45,366 nucleotides of DNA, taken from the NCBI GenBank assembly GCA_903863935.1, contig CAIPDV010000002.1, positions 1 to 45,366 on the forward strand, written 5' to 3'. Source of the DNA: an uncultured Bacteroidota bacterium. Lineage in GTDB: Bacteria; Bacteroidota; Bacteroidia; JABEUT01. The notes beneath the pieces were generated by a model. It was given only the letters and a program-made list of their open reading frames with translations, did not search any database and was not told the origin of the DNA. Shown here piece by piece: positions 35,151 to 41,820 of this stretch. The position numbers and the translations under genes are program-made. Within the stretch, counting starts at the first letter, position 1. The number at the start of each line of letters is the position of its first letter.

Positions 35151-35300
35151 TATCTTTGCATCACTTCTTTCGAAGATTGTATCTCAATCTGTTAATGGTT
35201 ACCCCATTTTATCCAGTGCAGTTTTACGTTTTTCCTAAAAAGTTAGCTAAGGAAAGCCGCATTGGCACACCTGTAACCATAATTAAACAATTATAATAGT
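35151..35300 (+). promoter_or_regulatory. Promoter and structured 5' leader of the DEAD-box helicase gene
   Basis: TATCTTTG (35151-35158) is an exact TAnnTTTG. The transcript would start near 35165, leaving a leader of about 135 nt. ATGGTTAC (35195-35202) is the exact complement of GTAACCAT (35273-35280), enclosing a second hairpin, TTTCCT (35231-35236) with AGGAAA (35250-35255). A leader of this length on an RNA helicase gene suggests post-transcriptional or cold control. Confidence 0.45.
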
Positions 35301-36428
35301 ATGACATTTCATGACTTGAACCTTATACCTCCTTTGCTCGAGGCAGTAAGTAAAGAAGGGTACACGCAACCAACTCCAATTCAGGAGAAAGCGATACCTT
35401 GTATTTTAGAGGGCAAAGACATTTTCGGCTGTGCACAAACTGGAACCGGCAAAACAGCAGCTTTTGCATTACCATTGCTTCAGCTTCTTCATCAGAATAA
35501 AGCAAATCAATTACCGGGCACAAAAGTACTTATACTTGCGCCAACCCGCGAGCTTGCATTGCAGATAAATGAAAGCTTTAAGGCATATGGCAGTAATCTT
35601 AGAATAAGCCATACCGTAATATTTGGTGGTGTATCTCAACACGCCCAAACAACTGCTTTGCGCAGAGGTGTGGATGTTATAGTTGCTACTCCGGGCAGAT
35701 TACTTGACCTGATGCAACAAGGCTATGTTAAACTCAACAACATTCAATATTTCGTTCTGGATGAAGCTGACCGTATGCTTGATATGGGCTTTATCAATGA
35801 CATTAAGAAGATCATAGCGCGTCTTCCGCAAAAAAGACAAACGGTATTCTTTTCGGCTACAGCACCCTTTGAAATTAAAAAGTTTGCAGATACCCTATTG
35901 AAGACCCCGGTGAATATAAATATTGCACCTGTTGCGTCTACTTCAGACCTTATCAGACAAGCAGTGTATTACGTAAGCCAGGAAAATAAAAGACCGCTAT
36001 TAAGACACGTTCTTAAAAGCGAATCAATTGAACATGCGCTGGTATTTACCCGTACCAAGCATGGTGCAGATAAGGTTGTAAAAGAACTCAATAAAAACGG
36101 AATTAAAGCTGAAGCTATTCATGGTAACAAATCGCAAAATGCACGCGAACGTGCATTGAAAGGATTTAAAGACAGAAGCATTAAGGTTCTTGTAGCAACT
36201 GATATTGCTTCCAGAGGTATTGATGTGGACAAATTAACGCATGTTATCAACTTTGAAATTCCTGAACAAGCTGAAACCTATGTTCACCGTATTGGTAGAA
36301 CAGGAAGGGCAGGGGAGTCCGGTGTTGCAATTTCATTCTGCACTACCGATGAAAGAGCTTATATGAGAAATATACACAAACTAATTAAGAAAAATATTGA
36401 TGTAGTTGCGACCCATCCTTTTTCATGA
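35301..36428 (+). CDS. RhlE-like DEAD-box RNA helicase
   Basis: 375 residues with every helicase motif: Q motif region 'GYTQPTPIQ', Walker A 'AQTGTGKT' (45-52), 'PTREL', 'TPGR', 'DEAD' (154-157), 'SAT' (185-187), 'ATDIASRGID' and 'HRIGRTGR'. It is the bare helicase core: the C-terminal Lys/Arg-rich tail usual in RhlE proteins is missing. It unwinds RNA, typically in ribosome assembly or mRNA decay, most needed in the cold. The cold-shock gene follows after 53 bp, and a desaturase gene is a little further on. Confidence 0.96.
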   Translation: MTFHDLNLIPPLLEAVSKEGYTQPTPIQEKAIPCILEGKDIFGCAQTGTGKTAAFALPLLQLLHQNKANQLPGTKVLILAPTRELALQINESFKAYGSNLRISHTVIFGGVSQHAQTTALRRGVDVIVATPGRLLDLMQQGYVKLNNIQYFVLDEADRMLDMGFINDIKKIIARLPQKRQTVFFSATAPFEIKKFADTLLKTPVNINIAPVASTSDLIRQAVYYVSQENKRPLLRHVLKSESIEHALVFTRTKHGADKVVKELNKNGIKAEAIHGNKSQNARERALKGFKDRSIKVLVATDIASRGIDVDKLTHVINFEIPEQAETYVHRIGRTGRAGESGVAISFCTTDERAYMRNIHKLIKKNIDVVATHPFS

Positions 36429-36481
36429 AAATGTAATTATTCGCATTCACTAAATTAAACGTATCACAAATAATCAACACA

Positions 36482-36673
36482 ATGAAAACAGGAACAGTAA
36501 AGTTTTTTAACGCAGAAAAGCACTACGGATTTATAACAATGGATGGAGCTTCCGATAGCGTGTTTGTTCACGAATCGAGCTTAAAGAGCCCAATACGCGA
36601 AAATGATAAAGTAACCTTCGACGTAGAAGAAACCGAAAAAGGCCTCCGTGCAATTAATGTATCAGTAGCATAA
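36482..36673 (+). CDS. Cold-shock domain protein (CspA family)
   Basis: 63 residues covering one cold-shock domain: 'TGTVKFFNAEKHYGFI' with RNP1-like 'YGFI', then RNP2-like 'VFVHESSL'. It binds single-stranded RNA/DNA as a chaperone. Position 53 bp after a DEAD-box helicase gene on the same strand, with no terminator between, suggests co-transcription in a cold-response unit. Confidence 0.94.
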   Translation: MKTGTVKFFNAEKHYGFITMDGASDSVFVHESSLKSPIRENDKVTFDVEETEKGLRAINVSVA

Positions 36674-36684
36674 AATAAAGTAAA

Positions 36685-36724
36685 CAGTTACCAGTCGTCA
36701 GTAGATACGGACAACTGATAACTG
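36685..36724. repeat. Short imperfect inverted repeat after the cold-shock gene
   Basis: CAGTTACCAGTCGTC (36685-36699) and GACAACTGATAACTG (36710-36724) pair over 15 bp with two C-A mismatches on the plus strand, which become G-U pairs in minus-strand RNA. It has no T-run, so it is more likely an intergenic repeat element or mRNA processing site than a terminator. Confidence 0.5.
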
Positions 36725-36735
36725 AACACTGAAAA

Positions 36736-37041
36736 ATGAATAAAGAAGAAGTAGCCACAATGATAAAGGACCGATATGCTGAAGGCAGCAATCTGTCTGT
36801 TATGCGCGTTATCTGCAAAGATGATGTGACCTATTATGGCTATTTTAATTCATTCAGCGATTTTTCTGAATTGATGGAGAAGAACCGTTACAGGTTCATT
36901 CCGAGGAATAATTCAAAAGCTTTCAGAGAAGAGCATAGTAAAAAAGGCGTATTCAATACTACCTTTAGTATCATTATAAACGGAGAGGATATTCTTGCAA
37001 TTGAGTTTGTAATGCCTTTACATAACCCGGAATTCAATTGA
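36736..37041 (+). CDS. Small cytosolic protein of unknown function
   Basis: 101 residues, no signal peptide or membrane segment. A mixed alpha/beta composition with 'VMRVICKDDVTYYGYFNSFSDFSELMEKNRYRFIPRNNSKAF' as its core. The 'YYGYF...F.dL...n.yRFIPrnN' pattern looks like a compact RNA- or protein-binding barrel, but I cannot name a family. It lies between the cold-shock gene and the desaturase gene on the same strand (45 bp before the latter), so it may share their regulation. Confidence 0.7.
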   Translation: MNKEEVATMIKDRYAEGSNLSVMRVICKDDVTYYGYFNSFSDFSELMEKNRYRFIPRNNSKAFREEHSKKGVFNTTFSIIINGEDILAIEFVMPLHNPEFN

Positions 37042-37086
37042 GGAAATTTTACCAGACCTTATTTGTTCAACTAAAAAGCTAAATAC

Positions 37087-37827
37087 ATGGTTATCCTCAT
37101 TTTTTTTGCAATTCATTGGTATGCCTCACTGTTTTTTCAGTCGGTATTCCATCACCGATACTCGGCGCACCGTGTATTCACCATGTCTAAAACCTGGGAA
37201 CGCTTATTTTATATAGGCTGCTTTATTACGCAAGGCTCTTCGTATATAAGCGCAACTACATATGGCATTATGCATCGTTTACATCACGCACACACGGATA
37301 CTCCGGAAGACCCGCACTCGCCATCCATCACTCCAAATCCTTTTGCCATGATGTGGATGACGAGGAACAGTTATTTCGATCTGTATAAAGGTGCTACTCC
37401 TGTTGAAGAGAAGTATAAAAAGGATCTGCCTGTTTGGGAAGCCTTCGACAAAATTGCTCACAACTGGATCACACGCATACTCTGGATTGCTGCATACGTA
37501 ACATTTTACTATTTCTTCGCAACTGCATGGTGGCAATGGCTATTCCTGCCGGCAACCATTATCATGGGCTCGTTGCAGGGTGTTGTCGTTAACTGGTGGG
37601 CGCATGTTTTCGGCTACCGTAATTATGAAGTAAACAACACATCCAGAAATATACTGCCGTTTGACCCTATATTTTGGGGCGAATCATTCCACAACAATCA
37701 TCATCAGCACCCGGGGAAACCCAATAATGCTGACCGTTGGTTTGAAGTGGATATGGGCTATCTTGCCATGAGAGGCATGCATGCAATGCGAATTATAAAA
37801 ATTAAAAACATAAGTAAACCAGTTTAA
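37087..37827 (+). CDS. Membrane fatty-acid (acyl-CoA/acyl-lipid) desaturase
   Basis: 246 residues with the three histidine boxes of the di-iron desaturase family: 'HHRYSAH' (22-28), 'HRLHHAH' (63-69) and 'HNNHHQH' (202-208), and several hydrophobic membrane segments. It introduces a double bond into membrane acyl chains, keeping membranes fluid at low temperature. It starts 45 bp after the small unknown gene and ends 8 bp before the sigma factor gene, so it belongs to that transcription unit. Shorter than eukaryotic desaturases but normal for Bacteroidota. Confidence 0.93.
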   Translation: MVILIFFAIHWYASLFFQSVFHHRYSAHRVFTMSKTWERLFYIGCFITQGSSYISATTYGIMHRLHHAHTDTPEDPHSPSITPNPFAMMWMTRNSYFDLYKGATPVEEKYKKDLPVWEAFDKIAHNWITRILWIAAYVTFYYFFATAWWQWLFLPATIIMGSLQGVVVNWWAHVFGYRNYEVNNTSRNILPFDPIFWGESFHNNHHQHPGKPNNADRWFEVDMGYLAMRGMHAMRIIKIKNISKPV

Positions 37828-37835
37828 TACCATCC

Positions 37836-38699
37836 ATGAGACAGCTAAAAATAACCAAATCGATCACGAATCGTGATAGTACCTCAATTGAAAAATACCT
37901 TGCGGACATAAGCAAACACGAATTGGTGTCAGCAGAAGAAGAAACCATTCTTGCCCAAAAAATAAGGGCAGGAGACCAGGCTGCATTGGACAGATTGGTT
38001 GTAGCAAACTTAAGGTTTGTTGTATCTGTTGCCAAACAATACCAGAATCAGGGATTAAGTCTTTCCGATTTAATTAATGAAGGGAATGTTGGTCTTGTTA
38101 AAGCAGCAAAACGTTTTGATGAAACACGGGGATTTAAATTCATCTCTTATGCGGTGTGGTGGATCCGCCAGTGTATAATTCAGGCGGTAGCTGTAAACTC
38201 AAGGGTTATAAGGCTTCCGTTAAATAAAGTAGGAGCTCTTAATCGTATTAAAAAAGCAGGTGGGTTGTTAGAACAAAAACTTGAACGTGAGGCAAGTCCT
38301 TCTGAGATTGCAGAAATATTGGAGATGTCTGAAAACGAAGTGAAGATAGCGATGGCATCTACCCACAGACATTTATCTACCGATTCTCCATTCTCAAATG
38401 CTGAAGATACTACGCTTATGGACGTTTTGCAGGATCACAACAGTCCTCAACCGGATAGTATGCTTATGGCTACTTCATTGAGTATAGAAATAAAGAGAGC
38501 CTTGTCAGGACTTTCTGAAAGGGAAAGTAACACCGTTATTTTGTTTTACGGTATTGGTTTGCAACATCCATTAACACTGGAAGAAATTGCAGAGCGTTAT
38601 GAAATTACCCGCGAACGTGTCCGCCAGATAAAAGATAAAGCCATTCGTAAGCTCAGGGTAAATTCCAGGAGTAAGATATTAAAGACCTATCTGGGGTAA
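37836..38699 (+). CDS. RpoD-type sigma-70 factor without region 1.1
   Basis: 287 residues, the usual length of Bacteroidota primary-type sigma factors. Regions 2 ('LANLRFVVSVAKQYQ'-type, 'ALDRLVVANLRFVVSVAKQYQNQGLSLSDLINEGNVGLVKAAKRFDETRGFKFISYAVWWIRQ'), 3 and 4.2 ('LEEIAERYEITRERVRQIKDKAIRKLR') are all present. It directs RNA polymerase to promoters such as the TAnnTTTG elements seen here. The segment 'QAVAVNSRVIRLP' departs from the 'EQSR' form I expect in the housekeeping RpoD, and the gene lies 8 bp after a desaturase gene; a second, condition-specific paralog is possible. Confidence 0.92.
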   Translation: MRQLKITKSITNRDSTSIEKYLADISKHELVSAEEETILAQKIRAGDQAALDRLVVANLRFVVSVAKQYQNQGLSLSDLINEGNVGLVKAAKRFDETRGFKFISYAVWWIRQCIIQAVAVNSRVIRLPLNKVGALNRIKKAGGLLEQKLEREASPSEIAEILEMSENEVKIAMASTHRHLSTDSPFSNAEDTTLMDVLQDHNSPQPDSMLMATSLSIEIKRALSGLSERESNTVILFYGIGLQHPLTLEEIAERYEITRERVRQIKDKAIRKLRVNSRSKILKTYLG

Positions 38700-38779
38700 A
38701 ACGAACGTGTTTTTTATATATTGTGTGCAACCATTTGCCGATATCCATCGTCTAAAGGTGTAAACGCATAATTTATTGT

Positions 38780-39238
38780 ATGGAAAAGAACCCAGAAAAA
38801 CAAACCGTAAAAAGCAATATTGACCGCAGGGATTTTTTACAGAAATCACTTTTATTGGCGGGTGGAACTGTTGGAGCGTCATGGCTCTTAAGTGCATGTG
38901 GAAAATCAAGCACATCGGCAGCAGCCAGCGGGCCAAGCGTTAATTTTACGATAGATCTGAGTTCTACTCAATACAAGTCACTCAAAACGAAAGGCAGCTA
39001 CGTATATGTAAATACTACTATAGTAGCCTGTGATGCAAGCGGCAATTATGTGGCACTGTATTCCGTATGTCCTCATGCAGGCTGCGACATAATTTTTGAT
39101 GGTTCATCTCAATTCCCATGTCCATGCCACGGTTCAATTTTTGATGAAAGCGGCAATGTTGTTCAAGGCCCGGCATCAAGCGGAGTAAGGAAGTATACCT
39201 GTACACTAAATGGAAATATATTAACCGTAGCAGGTTAA
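38780..39238 (+). CDS. Rieske [2Fe-2S] lipoprotein with twin-arginine signal
   Basis: 152 residues. The N-terminus has a twin-arginine motif (Arg16-Arg17 in 'RRDFLQK'), a hydrophobic stretch and a lipobox ending at Cys40 ('LLSAC'), so it is probably Tat-exported and lipid-anchored. The cluster ligands are Cys97 and His99 ('CPHAGC') with Cys114 and His117 ('CPCHGS'); Cys102 and Cys116 can form the Rieske disulfide. No cytochrome b or oxidase large subunit gene lies nearby, so its redox partner is unknown. Its stop overlaps that of the convergent DedA gene by 4 bp. Confidence 0.9.
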   Translation: MEKNPEKQTVKSNIDRRDFLQKSLLLAGGTVGASWLLSACGKSSTSAAASGPSVNFTIDLSSTQYKSLKTKGSYVYVNTTIVACDASGNYVALYSVCPHAGCDIIFDGSSQFPCPCHGSIFDESGNVVQGPASSGVRKYTCTLNGNILTVAG

Positions 39239-39867
39239 ACTCTTTTGCTTTCTCTCGCCAGTAATAGCTTGTTAGAAACGTGTTTTCCGACAAATAACAG
39301 GGTAATTACCAGGAGTATTATTATTCCAATGAATTGAAGTACTCCTGTTTGTTTTACGACTTCTTTCCAGTAAGGACCCAGTAATCTTCCAGTGAGTACT
39401 AGTCCTCCGCTCCATGTAATGGCTGATAAAAGCACGGTTGTTAAAAATATTTTCGGTTTTATTTGAATAGTGCCGGCAGCCACTGACATATATCCGCGTA
39501 AGAACGGAGTGATCCTGCCAATAAATATGGTCCAGCGGTTTCCATGTTCTATTTTCTGTTTGAGTTTCCCAAGCCTTGCAACAAATTTTTCGAGCCATAT
39601 TGGGGTGTTGTTGAAAAAGTAATGCTTGCTCAAACCATAAAAAATAAAATAGAGTATACTGGTTCCAATAAAATCAGCCGACACTGCAATTAGAATTACC
39701 TTCATAATACTGAGTGTTCCTGTATAAGTAAGGTATCCCGAGAAAATAAGGACGAGTTCATTTGTAATAGGATTTGGAATTCCAAGTTCTTGTAAAAATA
39801 CAAACAGGAATATTGCTACGTAGCCATATTGTAAAATGAAATTATTGAGGTCTTGTAATTTATCCAT
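39235..39867 (-). CDS. DedA-family membrane protein
   Basis: 210 residues, mostly membrane segments, with the DedA/SNARE-associated signature 'GRITPFLRGYMSVAAG' and the early 'FLQELGIPNPITNE' (equivalent of the E-x-x-x-P segment). DedA proteins are involved in recycling undecaprenyl phosphate or phospholipid flipping and in membrane homeostasis. The gene is 19 bp downstream of the truncated glycosyltransferase gene on the same strand, so both were probably in one operon. Confidence 0.9.
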   Translation of the reverse strand: MDKLQDLNNFILQYGYVAIFLFVFLQELGIPNPITNELVLIFSGYLTYTGTLSIMKVILIAVSADFIGTSILYFIFYGLSKHYFFNNTPIWLEKFVARLGKLKQKIEHGNRWTIFIGRITPFLRGYMSVAAGTIQIKPKIFLTTVLLSAITWSGGLVLTGRLLGPYWKEVVKQTGVLQFIGIIILLVITLLFVGKHVSNKLLLARESKRV

Positions 39868-39886
39868 TCGTTAAATTCTGGGAGGA

Positions 39887-40846
39887 TTATGAATTGTAAG
39901 CCACTTTTTTTGCAATCCGCGGGTATGGGGTCAACTGTCGTACATTATCATTTTCAAAAATAACTCCGTAAATATGTTTAAGTGTTAGTAAATGCGACTG
40001 GTTTGTCCATTCTTTAAATGCCATGTTATCTTTTCTTGTTGAAGACAGATAAGTCAGGAAGCGATCAATTTCAAAGGAGGTGTCATATATACCGGCACCT
40101 GCTCTGGCTGCGTCTCTTGAATTGCAGAATTGTTCATAATGTCCTTCAACGGGAACCATAAAAACTGGCTTGTCCAGATACATGGCTTCGCAAACTGATT
40201 CAAATCCGGACGTACTTACAAGACCTTTTGAATGTGCCATCATGCTCAGGAATTTTTTATCATTGATCTGATGAAAAGACAATGTGGAATCATATTCTAC
40301 CGAGTCGGTTATATCTTTTTTGTCAACAAAACAATGCAGTTTTGTTTCCGGATTTTTGTTGTGCCATTTTATAATATCTTCCATATATCCATCATTCAAA
40401 AGATAAACGAGCAGATAATCGCCATCGGTAGTTTGCTGGCCTTGCAATTCATCCCTTAACAGAGGTGGTACCACATAAATTGACTTTTCTTTGCAATCAT
40501 CAAAAGGATAAAACGACAGGGCCAACTTTTTCCGCGCTCCAATTGAGATCAGCCCTGTATATAGTTTAAGCCCAAGCCTGGAAATGAAATTGCCCTTAGG
40601 CATTATATAGTCGGGGTGGTTAAACATATAATGATGTCCAATACATATCATAGGGATTTTAGGACGAAAAAGCAAATAATATAAACCCGCCAGTGGTTCG
40701 TAGAAATTAATAATTACGTCGGGTTTGTGTTCTTTAATTTTTTTGTGAATGAGTGATAAACTGTAAATAAACTTTGGTAACCTGGAAATAACTCCAAGAA
40801 AAGATGACAGTGACCGGATGGCTTTTTTATTCTTACCATATGACAT
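39887..40846 (-). CDS. Glycosyltransferase (MurG-like superfamily), 5'-truncated
   Basis: 319 residues from the first ATG. The C-terminal half carries the donor-binding segment 'STSGFESVCEAMYLDKPVFMVPVEGHYEQFCN' of Glyco_trans_1_3/TIGR00661-like transferases; the N-terminal half starts in the middle of the first Rossmann domain. The frame is open for 11 further codons (to 40879, reading GAPVTLIESPN) before a stop, and these residues still fit the family, but the first roughly 60 residues with the 'G-x-G-H' start of the fold are missing. The break coincides with the broken 3' end of the Argonaute gene. It is probably inactive. Confidence 0.8.
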   Translation of the reverse strand: MSYGKNKKAIRSLSSFLGVISRLPKFIYSLSLIHKKIKEHKPDVIINFYEPLAGLYYLLFRPKIPMICIGHHYMFNHPDYIMPKGNFISRLGLKLYTGLISIGARKKLALSFYPFDDCKEKSIYVVPPLLRDELQGQQTTDGDYLLVYLLNDGYMEDIIKWHNKNPETKLHCFVDKKDITDSVEYDSTLSFHQINDKKFLSMMAHSKGLVSTSGFESVCEAMYLDKPVFMVPVEGHYEQFCNSRDAARAGAGIYDTSFEIDRFLTYLSSTRKDNMAFKEWTNQSHLLTLKHIYGVIFENDNVRQLTPYPRIAKKVAYNS

Positions 40847-40866
40847 ATTAGGGCTTTCAATAAGGG

Positions 40867-41820
40867 TTACAGGCGCACCTTAAGCAAGTTAAAGGCTTGC
40901 TCCTCGCTTAAATGTGGTGTTCTATCATATTTTTTCAATATGATTTCTTCCCCTCTAAGTATTACTCCTTTACCGAGTTCGTTGAAAATTTGGGCAATGC
41001 TTGTTTGTGTAGTGCTTTTATCCCTGCTTTTGAAAAAACTGATACCCGCATAACACGTTGTTTCTGCGGAATCCTTTCGGATTAAAGCCCAGGGTGTCCC
41101 GGATGCCTTATAATATAATGCTGTAAAAAAATTCCATGCTATTGTAGCTTCGTCTTGCATGTCGGACGTAGGTTTCGCAATTCTATCCCGTACAATTTGG
41201 ATAGGTACATTATGCTGCATTGCCTTAGCCTTTAAATATCTTCTGAAATTTTGTTCTTTCTCGGAGGTATCATCATCTTTGGCATCAGCCTGTGTTGTAT
41301 CCGTATCCTCGTCTTCCTCCTCTTCTTCTGAATCCGTTTCTTTAATATAGGTCATGAAGTTTTCGCTAAGCGCACAAAGAATAACATCCGGATTCTTATT
41401 TTTGGACAGGAACTTTATTTCATTCAAATAGAGATTTGCTATATCTATAATCCTATCCTCAAGGTCAGTACTTTTCTTAATAATTTCATCAAAATCGGAA
41501 TTGTTCAGTTTCCTTAGATATGTATCGTCATAGGCAATCTCACACTTAAAGCCTATATCTTTATTAAAGCCGCAAAAATTCATAAATAAATTCGGGTGAG
41601 GTGTTTTACTTAGCTTGCCGTCAATATGGCTCTTACAAGAATCAATCCAAGTAATAATTTTTTCTATGCTTTCGCTTTTACCTATAATTCCAATAGTGAT
41701 TTTTTCCGGTCTAACTTGTCCAATATCGAATGGGCTGTAAGAATATATGCCGCTTTTAGGGCATATATGTTGGTTTTCGCCAAACTGTAATGAGGGTTCT
41801 TCAATATATCTAAGTTTCAT
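40867..41820 (-). CDS. Short prokaryotic Argonaute (MID-PIWI), 3'-truncated
   Basis: 317 residues; short Argonautes are usually about 450-510. N-terminal 'EPSLQFGENQHICPKSGIYSYSPFD' and the MID region with 'RRYLKAKAMQHNVPIQIVRD' (193-212), the K..K..Q-type pocket for a guide 5' end, are typical. The PIWI domain begins ('ATIAWNFFTALYYKASGTPWAL', 'CYAGISFF') and stops at 'HLSEEQAFNLLKVRL', where relatives continue for some 150-180 residues. 'AGISFF' lacks the first catalytic Asp, as in other inactive short Argonautes. An acidic insert (164-189) interrupts MID. The ATG overlaps the TAA of the SMEK-APAZ gene by one base. It would pair with that protein for guide-directed sensing of invaders, but this copy is probably broken. 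Confidence 0.82.
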   Translation of the reverse strand: MKLRYIEEPSLQFGENQHICPKSGIYSYSPFDIGQVRPEKITIGIIGKSESIEKIITWIDSCKSHIDGKLSKTPHPNLFMNFCGFNKDIGFKCEIAYDDTYLRKLNNSDFDEIIKKSTDLEDRIIDIANLYLNEIKFLSKNKNPDVILCALSENFMTYIKETDSEEEEEDEDTDTTQADAKDDDTSEKEQNFRRYLKAKAMQHNVPIQIVRDRIAKPTSDMQDEATIAWNFFTALYYKASGTPWALIRKDSAETTCYAGISFFKSRDKSTTQTSIAQIFNELGKGVILRGEEIILKKYDRTPHLSEEQAFNLLKVRL

